From NCBI GenBank assembly GCA_963931605.1, contig OZ007031.1, positions 620,001 through 684,000 of the forward strand: a DNA stretch of 64,000 nt. The letters run 5' to 3'. This DNA comes from CALUOB01 sp944322305. GTDB lineage: Bacteria; Actinomycetota; Coriobacteriia; Coriobacteriales; Coriobacteriaceae. This document shows positions 1 to 7,613 of the stretch, piece by piece (the first letter of the stretch is position 1; each line of letters starts with the position of its first letter). A model generated the notes under the pieces. The model made no database searches. It saw only the letters and a program-made list of their open reading frames with translations, and was not told the DNA's origin. Both the position numbers and the translations under genes were made by a program.

Positions 1-475
1 AGAGCGTGAGGTAGGGGTGGTCCCAATCGCCAAGCACGCCCAGGCGGCGGAAGCCGGCCTTCTGCAGCTCGATGTTCTCAACCGCGAACTCGTGGCACAT
101 CTCGCGGATCTTGTCGGTGGGGGTGGCGTTGAACTTCTCGGTGCCGAGCGCCTCCTCGACCTTGTGCTCGATGGGCTGGCCGTGGCAGTCCCAGCCGGGC
201 ACGTAGGGGGTCTGCTCGCCCATCATGGCGTGGTAGCGCATGATGAAGTCTTTGGAGATCTTGTTCATGGCGTGACCCACGTGGATGGGGCCGTTGGCGT
301 AGGGCGGGCCGTCGTGCAGGACGAACTTCTTGTGACCCTCGTTCTTTTTCTGGAGCAGCTCGTAGAGGCGGTTCTCGTTCCACATCTGCAAGCGCTTGGG
401 CTCGGCCTTGGCCAGGTTGCCCCGCATGGGGAACTTGGTCTTGGGCAGGTTGGTGGTGTCTTTGTAGTTGGCCAT
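1..475 (-). CDS. ileS: Isoleucyl-tRNA synthetase, N-terminal part (runs off the window)
   Basis: Charges tRNA-Ile with isoleucine in the cytoplasm. About 158 N-terminal residues are visible; the rest lies to the left of the window. The translation from the ATG at 475 contains the class I HIGH signature as HVGH (residues 65-68) inside PPYANGPIHVGHAMNK, a context typical of IleRS rather than ValRS or LeuRS. No longer ORF is listed because the stop is outside the window. The gene is preceded by a T-box-like leader with an Ile specifier candidate, which independently supports the assignment. Confidence 0.93.
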   Translation of the reverse strand, partial: MANYKDTTNLPKTKFPMRGNLAKAEPKRLQMWNENRLYELLQKKNEGHKKFVLHDGPPYANGPIHVGHAMNKISKDFIMRYHAMMGEQTPYVPGWDCHGQPIEHKVEEALGTEKFNATPTDKIREMCHEFAVENIELQKAGFRRLGVLGDWDHPYLTL

Positions 476-504
476 GCTCTCCCCTTCTGCGCAGGCGCCT
501 CAGC

Positions 505-900
505 GCCCGCGCCCGTCCGTAGAGGCACTAAAAAAGCGCCTCATCCCTGCAAGCTGGGACGAAGCGCTTGTTTGAGAAAGGCTGCGCGCAGCGGCGCCCG
601 TGCGGCGGACGCGGATGCGCGGAGCCCTTGAAGCTCCTCGCTAAACCACCCAGCTTAGGTTGCCTTCCGCGCTGCCGCACACATAGCGCGCGGAGCCCGT
701 TGGCACCCGTACTCGGCCGACCACATGACGGCGGTCGTCCCGGCGACGTCTACTGAAAGCGCGCTTGTGCCTTGCCGCGTCTGCGAGCGCCTGCTGCCTG
801 GGCGGCAGCGTGCGGGCAAGGCATATGCGCCCCTTGTTCGGGCCGCGGCTCCGGGGTGATTTTCGGACAGTCGCACGCGCGGGTCTCGCAGCCTTGCCGT
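505..900 (-). promoter_or_regulatory. T-box leader of ileS with terminator hairpin
   Basis: Read on the minus strand, the ileS leader holds GGTGGTTTAGCGAGG (650-636), which resembles the T-box core and contains the UGGU that pairs with the ACCA end of an uncharged tRNA. Further down is a 14-bp stem (569-556 with 547-534, two G-U pairs) followed by six T (535-530). This matches the usual T-box terminator layout, with CGTCCC and GGGATG arms. An upstream ATC triplet followed by A (860-858) is a candidate Ile specifier. Known role of the family: uncharged tRNA-Ile stabilises an antiterminator. The full fold was not computed, so the upstream limit is approximate. Confidence 0.65.
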
Positions 901-1111
901 GGTGCCGCGCTTACTGCGCGGCTGGCTGGCGCCTTGGGCACCAACCCGGCGTGAACCCGCTCTCTCATGCGTGCGGAGGCCGCCTACTCCTCCCCATCAA
1001 CGCCTGTAGCTACGCATAATAACACGCAGGCAGTGAGCGGAGTTGTAAAAACGACGGTGTTTTACCAAGGTATCGCGCGGGGTCACGCTTCAGCAGGCGG
1101 ATGCGCCCGTG

Positions 1112-1156
1112 AACCTGGCTGAATCTAACCTGGCTGAGTCAAACCTAGCTAAATCC
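1112..1156. repeat. Three tandem 15-bp repeats
   Basis: The units begin at 1112, 1127 and 1142 and follow AACCTGGCTGAATCT with a few changes. They lie at the start of a gene-free stretch (about 950-1633) between the ileS leader and the TrmH-family gene. A short ORF across them encodes NLAES-type repeats but has no convincing ribosome binding site. Confidence 0.75.
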
Positions 1157-1200
1157 CGCTGTTGCGACATGTACGCGTCGTCCAGACAACCAACCGCGTT

Positions 1201-1290
1201 TTACGTGCGAGAAAAGCGACCATACGAGCTTGAGGGGCGAAAACAAAACTCATACGACGTGCGTGGGCGAGAACCGCGCTCGTACGACCG
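1201..1290 (-). repeat. Three 30-bp repeat units in inverted orientation
   Basis: The units at 1201-1230, 1231-1260 and 1261-1290 share GGGCGA or GTGCGA near positions 5-10 and (C/T)ATACGA or GTACGA near the 3' end. They are degenerate but keep exact 30-bp spacing. Read on the minus strand they resemble the array at 1421-1540. One further forward-looking copy overlaps at 1278-1307. No gene is seen here. Confidence 0.65.
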
Positions 1291-1420
1291 CAATTCTCGC
1301 CCACACAACTGTTAGCAAGCGCGATATGCCATAATGCGACTTATGTGCACGAATAATTGCGCATGGTGCGTCTCGTCACAGGGAGATACGCCATGCGCCA
1401 GGGCGCCTCCCGCTTGGTGG

Positions 1421-1540
1421 GCTCGTATCAACGCACATTTCGCCCAGCGTCTTCGTATCAGTTCACGTTTCGCCCACCCGCTTCGTATCAGTTCACATTT
1501 CGCCCACCCGCTTCGTATCAGTGGCTATTTCGCCCGGCGG
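1421..1540 (+). repeat. Four tandem 30-bp repeats
   Basis: The four head-to-tail units at 1421, 1451, 1481 and 1511 share TCGTATCA at positions 3-10 and TTTCGCCC near positions 18-25. The second and third differ at one base. There are no unique spacers, so this is not CRISPR. Together with the inverted copies at 1201-1290 they form two facing arrays that could fold on each other. Confidence 0.85.
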
Positions 1541-1633
1541 CCTCCCGTCGGCGCCCAGCCTCGTGTGCCGCGCGCCTTGCAGCGCCCCATCTGCCATTGA
1601 GAACGGGCGCTTGGGCCCTGCGTCGGCTCTCCC

Positions 1634-2518
1634 TTACGAGAACATCCCGGGCTGGTAGTGATAGTCGTTGGCCACGTGCGGGCAGAGCTGCCAAAAGGTA
1701 ACGGCCGAAGCCGCCGCCACGTTGAGGGAGTCCACGCCATGGGCCATCGGGATGCGCACCGCCATGTCGCACGCGCGGATAGTGCGCAGGTTAAGCCCCT
1801 GGCCCTCCGTGCCCAAGAACAGCGCCAGCTTGTCTACCTGCTGCAGGGCCGGATCGTCAAGCGAGACGCTCTCGTCGGTGAGCGCAAGCGCCGCGCAGGT
1901 GAACCCAGCCGCGTGCAGCGCGTCCACCCCGGCGGCCGGCCACTCGCGCACGTGCTCGCCGGCGCGCGTCCACGGCACTTGGAACACCGTCCCCATGCTC
2001 ACGCGCACCGCGCGCCGGTACAGCGGGTCGCAGCAGCTCGGGCTCACCAGGATGGCGTCAACGTTAAGCGCTGCCGCCGAGCGGAAGATGGCTCCCACGT
2101 TGGTGTGGTCGACGATGCCTTCGAGCACCGCCACGCGGCGTGCGTCCGTGCGCGCCAACAGCTCGCCCGGTGCCTCAAGCGCCGGGCGCCGCATGGCGCA
2201 GAGCGCCCCGCGCGTGACCTTGAACCCGGTGAGCTGCTCCATCAGCTCCATCGACCCCACGAACACGGGGACCTCGGCGTGCGCGCCCCCGTCCTCATAG
2301 GGGGACAGCAGCGCCGCCAGCGGCTCTAGCCACTTCTCGCCCATAAGAAAGCTCACCGGCTCCATGCCCGCCGTCAGCGCCCGCTCGATCACCTTGGCCG
2401 ACTCGGCGATGAAGATGCCCCTCTCGGGCTCAAGCCGGCTGCGCAGCTCGAGCTCGGTCAGGCGCGTGTACGCCGCCAGGCGCGGGTCGTTCAGGGTGTC
2501 GATGCGGATCAGGGACAT
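1634..2518 (-). CDS. TrmH/SpoU-family RNA 2'-O-methyltransferase
   Basis: Predicted S-adenosylmethionine-dependent 2'-O-ribose methyltransferase acting on rRNA or tRNA. The 294-residue protein has an N-terminal substrate-binding region (about 1-105) and a SPOUT domain (about 130-285). The three family motifs are visible: NVGAIFRSA, LFLGTEGQGL and the C-terminal DSLNVAAASAV. The start at 2518 follows GGAG at a normal distance. It is followed on the same strand by parB's neighbourhood but does not overlap it. The exact RNA target cannot be read from the sequence; a 23S rRNA target is common in this group. Confidence 0.9.
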   Translation of the reverse strand: MSLIRIDTLNDPRLAAYTRLTELELRSRLEPERGIFIAESAKVIERALTAGMEPVSFLMGEKWLEPLAALLSPYEDGGAHAEVPVFVGSMELMEQLTGFKVTRGALCAMRRPALEAPGELLARTDARRVAVLEGIVDHTNVGAIFRSAAALNVDAILVSPSCCDPLYRRAVRVSMGTVFQVPWTRAGEHVREWPAAGVDALHAAGFTCAALALTDESVSLDDPALQQVDKLALFLGTEGQGLNLRTIRACDMAVRIPMAHGVDSLNVAAASAVTFWQLCPHVANDYHYQPGMFS

Positions 2519-2569
2519 GCGAGCTCCTCTACGGACCGAGAATCAACAGAACGCAGGCGTGCCCGCGCG

Positions 2570-3538
2570 CTACAGCTGGTCGATCAGGCTGTGCAGGCGC
2601 TGCACCAGCTCGGCCGGCACCTCCACGTTGCGGCGCGCCATCTCCACCACGTTCTCCACGTTGCGGATCGCGGCCGCAAGCTCGCGGCGCGCGTCCTCGG
2701 CGGTTTTGGGCTCCAGCCGGCGGATGTGCGAGCGCAGCGCGCCCGGGACCAGGCCCTCGCGCTGGTAGGACACGAACAGCTCCTCCTGCCGGTCCTCCGG
2801 CAGCTCGGAGATGGCCTTCAGCGTCACCGGGTCGATCTTTCCCGTGCTGGCTTCGACCTGCCAGTTGTCGGTGAGGTCGCTGCGCAGCCGCGTGGCCTTC
2901 TCGCGCGCGTCGCGCAGACGGCGCTCAGCCGCGATGGCGCGCTTCACCGTGGCCTCGGACACTGGGGCGCCCGTTTCCTTGGTAACGATCCGGGCGATAA
3001 CCTCGTTGGTTCGCACGCCGCGCAGCGCCGGGTCGGCGGCGCGCATGGCGGGCACGCGCCGGCCGATGGCGCGGTAACGGGCGCCGCGCTCCTCCTGCGT
3101 GAGGTTGCGGGTCACCAGGTTGGTAACGTTGAGCAAAATGGAGGTTCGATCGTCGTCCAACCCGTCGATCACGTTCACGGGCAGAAGGTCGTACGGGCCG
3201 GGCTTGCCGTTCGCGCCCGGATGCTTGGCGGCCAGGCGGCGGAAGCACTCCAACCGGCGATGCCCCGCGATCATCTGGTACGCCCCGTCCGGCAGCCGGC
3301 GCACCAGCGGCAGCTGCCCCAAGCCGTCCTTCTCGATGGAGGCCATAAGCTCGGCGAGCTCGCTCTCGTTCATGGAGTAATCGTTCTCGGGGTGCGCATG
3401 GATCTCACCCAGCGGCAGGCGCGCAAACGAGTACGCAAGACCACCCAACATGGCGTCCTCGCCAGCCGGCGCAGCCGCCGCCCCCGCCCCGGTAATCCCG
3501 CTTGTGTTTTGAGCGCTCACGCCGCTTGCGCCTGCCAT
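2570..3538 (-). CDS. ParB-like partition/nucleoid protein
   Basis: DNA-binding protein of the ParB/Spo0J family, 322 residues. After an Ala/Gly-rich N-terminus comes the ParB N domain (about 45-150) with the nucleotide-binding motif in the form AGHRRLECFRRLA; canonical ParB has GERRxRA, so this is a variant. A helix-turn-helix region follows, with TKETGAPVSEATVKRAIA near residue 200. The start at 3538 is chosen because GGAGGGGCC lies just upstream; the frame stays open further up to 3958 but that extension has low-complexity, shadow-like sequence. No ParA is adjacent, so a chromosome-segregation role is inferred from family only. Confidence 0.8.
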   Translation of the reverse strand: MAGASGVSAQNTSGITGAGAAAAPAGEDAMLGGLAYSFARLPLGEIHAHPENDYSMNESELAELMASIEKDGLGQLPLVRRLPDGAYQMIAGHRRLECFRRLAAKHPGANGKPGPYDLLPVNVIDGLDDDRTSILLNVTNLVTRNLTQEERGARYRAIGRRVPAMRAADPALRGVRTNEVIARIVTKETGAPVSEATVKRAIAAERRLRDAREKATRLRSDLTDNWQVEASTGKIDPVTLKAISELPEDRQEELFVSYQREGLVPGALRSHIRRLEPKTAEDARRELAAAIRNVENVVEMARRNVEVPAELVQRLHSLIDQL

Positions 3539-3623
3539 GGCCCCTCCGCTCACTCGCGCGTCTTTACCCCTCAGTGTAAACGAACGGCGCAAAAGCCGCG
3601 AGCGCGTACCTGGCATGGGAGCC

Positions 3624-3652
3624 TGCCATCCGTACCCGTCCCCCATGGCAGG
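3624..3652. repeat. 29-bp repeat shared with the 75-bp palindrome at 29.2 kb
   Basis: The 29 bases at 3624-3652 are identical to 29279-29307. The ends form a short inverted repeat (TGCCAT and ATGGCA). It lies between the parB start and the 3' end of the next gene. It looks like one half of the large palindrome found elsewhere in the window. Confidence 0.85.
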
Positions 3653-3690
3653 GCCCGCGTCGCCACCTGACCTTACCCGCCCGCCGGGCC

Positions 3691-4875
3691 TCATCGTGCC
3701 GCAAGCGTGCCGAGCAGCGCCATGTGGTCGGTGCCCGCAACCTGCAGCGTCTTGAGCGAGGCCACCGCCACCGAGCCGGCGCGCGGGTACAGGATGTGGT
3801 CGATCTCCATCAGCGGGAACGGCACCGGCACCGGCGAGTAGCGCAGCGAAAGCTCGGGGCTCGAAGGGTAGGTCATGTGGAAGCCCTCGCCCGCCTGCTC
3901 GGAGGCGTCCACCAGCCCGCCGTTCTGCAGCAGCCGCCTGAAGCGCAGGTGATCCCACGTGGCGTTGAAGTCGCCCATGAGCACGTAGTCAACATCTGCG
4001 CGCAGGCTTTGGCCCAGGCTCGAAAGCGAGGTGTTCCACAGGCCGCGCGCGCCGGTTTTGGGCGAGCTGGGGTGCACGGACAAAAACCGCACCTTGATGC
4101 CGCTGCCGAGCTCAACGGTGGCAGCCGGCGTAGCCGACGCGCCCGCCTCGTCGAGCAGCGAGCTGGTGGAGGTGTCCTCGAGCGGGGCCAGCGAAAACAG
4201 GCAGTTCACGCCGCCGTTGTCGCGCCAGCCGGCCTTGCCCACCAGCCGGTACGGCAGCAGCTCGGCAATTCCCGCCTGCTTGAGGCGCTCGAGCAGCCCG
4301 GTGGAAACCTCTTGCAGGGCGAGAACCTCCACGCGCTCGCTTTGCACCGCGCGCACGATGGCGGCGGCGTCCGCCTCGCCGTTCATGCAGTTGAGCGTCA
4401 TCACGCGCAGGGTGTCGTCCGAGGCGGTGCGCTCGGTCACCGCTGCGCGCTGAGAGGCCGCGGGCAGGTTCGTCGCCGGCAGGAAGTAGCCCGCGTGCCA
4501 CACCACCTCGGCGGCCACGCACAGCCCGAACAGCACCGCAAGCACGCGCCGCTTAGTGACCGCGCTGACGGCGAGCAGTACCGCAGCGGGAATGGTGAGC
4601 CACGGCATGAACGCCACCACCTGCGCGACCTTGCGCCCCTGCGTCAGCGCCGACGGCGCATAGCGCAGGGCAAACAACCCCGCCAACACGAGAAGCGCTA
4701 CGACAAGAGCGGCCGTAAGCACGCGGCCGCCGCGTGGGCGGGAGGCGGCATGCGCAGCCCCGTACAGGCGAGAAGCGCTGCGACCAGCGCGCGGGCCCAC
4801 CTTCCCGCGCGGCTCGGCGCTCGCACCCGGCCGCACCCCACCCGTCATACGCTGCGCGTCGTTGTTCTCAGCCAT
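3691..4875 (-). CDS. Membrane-anchored endonuclease/exonuclease/phosphatase family protein
   Basis: Protein of 394 residues. The first 45 residues are basic and disordered, followed by about three hydrophobic segments (roughly 50-130) and an outer EEP domain (about 155-394). Catalytic signatures are present: NCMNGEAD, ALQEV, LMGDFNATWDHLRF, EIDHILYP and the terminal GTDHMALLGTL, giving the metal-binding Glu/Asp/Asn/His set. The start at 4875 follows GGAGGTGGC; longer in-frame extension upstream reads through the neighbouring gene's shadow. The substrate is unknown: members act as DNases, phosphodiesterases or sphingomyelinase-like enzymes. The topology suggests an extracytoplasmic catalytic domain. 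Confidence 0.85.
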   Translation of the reverse strand: MAENNDAQRMTGGVRPGASAEPRGKVGPRAGRSASRLYGAAHAASRPRGGRVLTAALVVALLVLAGLFALRYAPSALTQGRKVAQVVAFMPWLTIPAAVLLAVSAVTKRRVLAVLFGLCVAAEVVWHAGYFLPATNLPAASQRAAVTERTASDDTLRVMTLNCMNGEADAAAIVRAVQSERVEVLALQEVSTGLLERLKQAGIAELLPYRLVGKAGWRDNGGVNCLFSLAPLEDTSTSSLLDEAGASATPAATVELGSGIKVRFLSVHPSSPKTGARGLWNTSLSSLGQSLRADVDYVLMGDFNATWDHLRFRRLLQNGGLVDASEQAGEGFHMTYPSSPELSLRYSPVPVPFPLMEIDHILYPRAGSVAVASLKTLQVAGTDHMALLGTLAAR

Positions 4876-5079
4876 GCGCCACCTCCGACCCCTCGTTGGC
4901 GATGGCATCTTATCTACCCCAAACGCGCACCCGCGCTCCCTCGGCACCGCACATTTCCACACGCGAGCCACAGCCATCACAAAAGCGCGGCCAGCCAAAG
5001 GCGGGCATACCTCTGATTGACTCACGACGCGCGCGGGAACACTGGTAAGCAAGAGACATCCGCAAAGATTGGAGTCGTT

Positions 5080-5628
5080 ATGCGTATACTCGCCATCGTA
5101 GGGTCGCTGCGCCAGGGAAGCCTCAACCGCCAGCTCGCCGAGGCAGCCGCGAGAGAGGTCGCAGCGCTTGACCACGGCGTTGAGTTTTCCATCCTCGCCT
5201 GGGACGACGTCCCGCTGTTCAACGAAGACATCGAGCGCCCCGCGCCCGAAGCGGTCTCCCGCGTGCGCCAAGAGGTGCTCGACGCCGACGGTATCTGGTT
5301 CTTCACGCCCGAGTACAACCACTTCTTCCCCGGCCCGCTCAAGAACCTGCTCGACTGGCTCTCGCGCCCGGTGAGCGCCAAGCAGGGTCAGGTGCTCAAC
5401 GATAAGCCCTGCGCCATCAGCGGCATCTCGGCCGGCGGCACCGGCACCGCCTGCGCGCAGGACCATCTGGTTGCGCTGATCTCGTTTCTCAACATGTGCG
5501 TGATGAACAAGCCGCGCCTCACTGTGCCGTCCGGCTTCAGCAAGGTCAAAGACGGCAAGCTCGAGCTGGGCGACTCGCAGCCCTACCTCAAGCGTCAGGC
5601 CGAGGCGTTCCTCGCGTTTCTCAAGTAA
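5080..5628 (+). CDS. NAD(P)H-dependent FMN reductase (flavodoxin-like)
   Basis: Flavoprotein of 182 residues that probably reduces flavin, quinone or chromate-type acceptors with NAD(P)H in the cytoplasm. FMN phosphate-binding loop GSLRQGSLNRQ is at residues 8-18 and the isoalloxazine-contact motif PEYNHFFPGPLKNLLDW is near 75-92. The start at 5080 is preceded by GGAG at 5071; upstream in-frame codons lack a site. The gene is monocistronic, divergent from the gene at 3691-4875, and ends before a strong terminator. The natural substrate is not evident. Confidence 0.88.
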   Translation: MRILAIVGSLRQGSLNRQLAEAAAREVAALDHGVEFSILAWDDVPLFNEDIERPAPEAVSRVRQEVLDADGIWFFTPEYNHFFPGPLKNLLDWLSRPVSAKQGQVLNDKPCAISGISAGGTGTACAQDHLVALISFLNMCVMNKPRLTVPSGFSKVKDGKLELGDSQPYLKRQAEAFLAFLK

Positions 5629-5664
5629 GCACTGCAGCAAAAGACAACGAACACCCAGAAAAGC

Positions 5665-5700
5665 AAGCGGCCTGACCCCATCCAAAGGGTCAGGCCGCTT
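5665..5700 (+). terminator. Rho-independent terminator after the FMN reductase gene
   Basis: A perfect 14-bp stem (AAGCGGCCTGACCC with its complement) and an 8-base loop lie 36 bp after the stop codon. The downstream tract is only GTTCT on the plus strand; on the minus strand TTGC TTTTC-like bases follow, so it may also stop toxin-operon transcripts coming from the right. Confidence 0.75.
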
Positions 5701-5742
5701 GTTCTGCATCGCCTCTGGCCACATGCAACCTTTAACCAGCCG

Positions 5743-6012
5743 CTAAATGATCCGCGGCCCATACACCAAGGCGAGAACATCCACCACGTTGTCGGCGTAG
5801 CGGTACACAATCACAAACTGGGCAACGGCAATGTGCCGCAGCTTGTCCCCGTACCGCGCGACAAGACTCTTGCGGACCACGGGGGACCCCAGCTCAGGAA
5901 AGGTCGCGATACTGGTAACCAGCGACTTAATGCGCACTAACAGACGCGTGGAATGGATCTCCGCGAGGCTTTCCACAAACTCGTCGGCAAGACGCAGCGT
6001 CACGTCAGGCAC
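5743..6012 (-). CDS. ParE/RelE-superfamily toxin
   Basis: Small protein of 89 residues with the ParE/RelE fold pattern: N-terminal helix pair (LADEFVESLAEIHSTRLLVRIKSL region), then KLRHIAVAQFVIVYRYADNVVDVLALVYG strands at the C-terminus. Members either inhibit gyrase (ParE) or cut mRNA on the ribosome (RelE); the sequence does not decide which. It overlaps the upstream antitoxin gene by 8 bp, as expected of a co-translated toxin-antitoxin pair. Confidence 0.82.
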   Translation of the reverse strand: MPDVTLRLADEFVESLAEIHSTRLLVRIKSLVTSIATFPELGSPVVRKSLVARYGDKLRHIAVAQFVIVYRYADNVVDVLALVYGPRII

Positions 6013-6295
6013 TTTTTTTCCTCAAAGCATCAGCACGCGCAAAAGCCTCGTCCACCGAGGTCACATAGCGTCCCGCCTCGATGTCGGCGATGCCACGCCC
6101 CACTGCCTCGGCCAGCCGCGCTTCGTAAGCCGCGTCCTCACGCTCACGTGCGATGCGCCGCTCAAAAGCGTCCTCGCTGCAAAACACATAGGCGCCCATC
6201 CCCTGCTCGGTGATGCGCACCACGTTGTTTCGCGCAGCCGCTTTGACCTCACCGGCGTTACGCTGCAGCGCCGTCATGGAATAGATAGGTTCCAT
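6005..6295 (-). CDS. Antitoxin, Phd/YefM- or RelB-like
   Basis: Protein of 96 residues starting at the ATG at 6295 behind GGGAGG. The N-terminal part (IYSMTALQRNAGEV, then NNVVRITEQGMGAYVFCSEDAF) resembles the Phd/YefM DNA-binding fold, and the C-terminal Glu/Arg/Ala-rich helix would cover the toxin. It precedes and overlaps the ParE-like toxin. It probably also represses its own promoter through the site near 6326-6347. The family assignment is by pattern; the toxin-antitoxin pairing is stronger than the exact class. Confidence 0.78.
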   Translation of the reverse strand: MEPIYSMTALQRNAGEVKAAARNNVVRITEQGMGAYVFCSEDAFERRIAREREDAAYEARLAEAVGRGIADIEAGRYVTSVDEAFARADALRKKSA

Positions 6296-6325
6296 CTCAG
6301 CCTCCCCACTACAGCACCCGATACC

Positions 6326-6347
6326 TTATGCTATACGCATTATTATA
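6326..6347 (-). promoter_or_regulatory. Likely promoter -10 and operator of the toxin-antitoxin operon
   Basis: On the minus strand a perfect TATAAT (6347-6342) lies about 50 bp before the antitoxin start. It abuts an imperfect inverted repeat with arms TTATGC and GCATTA (6326-6342). No good -35 hexamer was found. Autorepression by the antitoxin is an inference from family behaviour. Confidence 0.45.
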
Positions 6348-6422
6348 CGCACGTTCATTCGCTGATATATCTGACTATCAGAACGTAATTTCCCGTAAGT
6401 GATACGTAAGAACAATAAGAAA

Positions 6423-6456
6423 AGAGCCGACAACGAACAAGATCGTTGCCGGCTCT
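6423..6456 (-). terminator. Terminator at the end of the polysaccharide locus
   Basis: On the minus strand the stem AGAGCCGGCAACG pairs with CGTTGTCGGCTCT (one G-T pair) around an 8-base loop, followed by TTTTCTTATT. It lies 63 bp after the rmlB stop codon and closes the minus-strand locus. Confidence 0.85.
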
Positions 6457-6518
6457 ATCGTAAACGTTAACGGTTTCGTAGGCGTTTAGCCAAAAGGCGA
6501 GAAGAGCTGCTGTAAGGC

Positions 6519-7538
6519 TTACTGCCCCTGCGCGGCGTACCTGGCCTCGGTGGCCTCCTTGGCCGGGCGCCACCACTGCTCGTTGCCGCGGTACCAGGCG
6601 ATGGTGGCCTCCAGGCCGCTCGTGAAGTCCGTGTGCTTGGGCTCCCAGCCGAGCTCGCGGCGCAGCTTCGTGGAGTCGATGGCGTACCTTCGGTCGTGGC
6701 CGGGGCGGTCGCGCACCCAGTCGAAGTCGTCTTCAGGCCTGCCCATCGCCCTGAGGATCGCGCGGAGCACCTCGACGTTGCTCCGCTCGCCGTCCGCGCC
6801 GATCAGGTAGGTCTCCCCTATGCGGCCGCGGGTGAGGATGGCCCACACGGCCGAGGAGTGGTCCTCGGTGTGGATCCAGTCGCGGACGTTCCTGCCGTCG
6901 CCGTAGAGCTTGGGCCTGACCCCGTCGATGATGTTGGTGATCTGGCGCGGGATGAACTTCTCCACGTGCTGGTAGGGGCCGTAGTTGTTGGAGCAGTTGG
7001 AGATGGTGGCCCTGAGGCCGTAGGTGCGGTGCCAGGCCCTCACGAGCATGTCGCTCGCGGCCTTGGTGCTCGAGTACGGACTCGAGGGGTGGTAGGGGGT
7101 CTCCTCGGTGAAGCGGGCCGGGTCGTCGAGGGCGAGGTCCCCGTAGACCTCGTCGGTGGAGACGTGGTGGTAGCGGACACCGTATTTCCTGCAGGCCTCC
7201 AAGAGGCGGAAGGTGCCCTCCACGTTGGTCCTCAGGAAGGGCTCGGGGTCGGCGATCGAGTTGTCGTTGTGGGACTCGGCGGCGTAGTGCACCACGGCGT
7301 CGCAGCCCGGCACCAGGCGGTCCAGGAGCTCGGCGTCGCAGATGTCGCCCACCACGAGCTCGACCCTGTCGGGGTCCAGGCCCGCTATGTTCTCGGGGTT
7401 GCCCGCGTAGGTGAGCTTGTCCAGCACCGTGACGTGCACCTCGGGGTGCTCGCGCGCCACCCAGCGCACGAAGTTGCTGCCGATGAAGCCGCAGCCGCCG
7501 GTGACGACGATGCGCTTGGGCTCGAAGGTCTCGGTCAT
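6519..7538 (-). CDS. rmlB: dTDP-glucose 4,6-dehydratase
   Basis: Second enzyme of dTDP-L-rhamnose synthesis; converts dTDP-glucose to dTDP-4-keto-6-deoxyglucose using bound NAD. The 339-residue protein has the Rossmann motif TGGCGFIGSNF near the N-terminus, the catalytic STDEVYGDL with Asp-Glu, and the SDR Tyr/Lys pair in PYSSTKAAS. The start at 7538 follows GGAGGAACAAGC. It is the last gene of the locus, separated from rmlCD by 75 bp that hold a 33-bp palindrome. Confidence 0.96.
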   Translation of the reverse strand: MTETFEPKRIVVTGGCGFIGSNFVRWVAREHPEVHVTVLDKLTYAGNPENIAGLDPDRVELVVGDICDAELLDRLVPGCDAVVHYAAESHNDNSIADPEPFLRTNVEGTFRLLEACRKYGVRYHHVSTDEVYGDLALDDPARFTEETPYHPSSPYSSTKAASDMLVRAWHRTYGLRATISNCSNNYGPYQHVEKFIPRQITNIIDGVRPKLYGDGRNVRDWIHTEDHSSAVWAILTRGRIGETYLIGADGERSNVEVLRAILRAMGRPEDDFDWVRDRPGHDRRYAIDSTKLRRELGWEPKHTDFTSGLEATIAWYRGNEQWWRPAKEATEARYAAQGQ

Positions 7539-7573
7539 GCTTGTTCCTCCGTTCGTCTCGTGTCTTGAGGGTA

Positions 7574-7606
7574 TGCGCCAGATTAGGCCGTGCCTATTTC
7601 GGCGCA
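7574..7606. repeat. 33-bp palindrome between rmlCD and rmlB
   Basis: Arms TGCGCCAGATTAGGC and GCCTATTTCGGCGCA surround a 3-base centre, with two mismatched pairs. A 33-bp relative with a nearly perfect stem lies at 24258-24290, upstream of the LCP gene that heads the same locus. It is too far from a T-run to be a standard terminator. Confidence 0.7.
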
Positions 7607-7613
7607 TCCGCTG

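Noticed and set aside
1201..1540. CRISPR array
   Set aside because: The units abut directly without unique spacers, are too divergent, and no cas gene is in the window.
1109..1701. Short repetitive ORFs (68 and 114 residues) over the 15- and 30-bp repeats
   Set aside because: Their ten-residue periodicity only reflects 30-bp DNA repeats; no ribosome binding site or family similarity.
3539..3958. Longer N-terminus for ParB
   Set aside because: The extension crosses an intergenic repeat and the next gene's 3' end; a clear GGAGG precedes the start at 3538.
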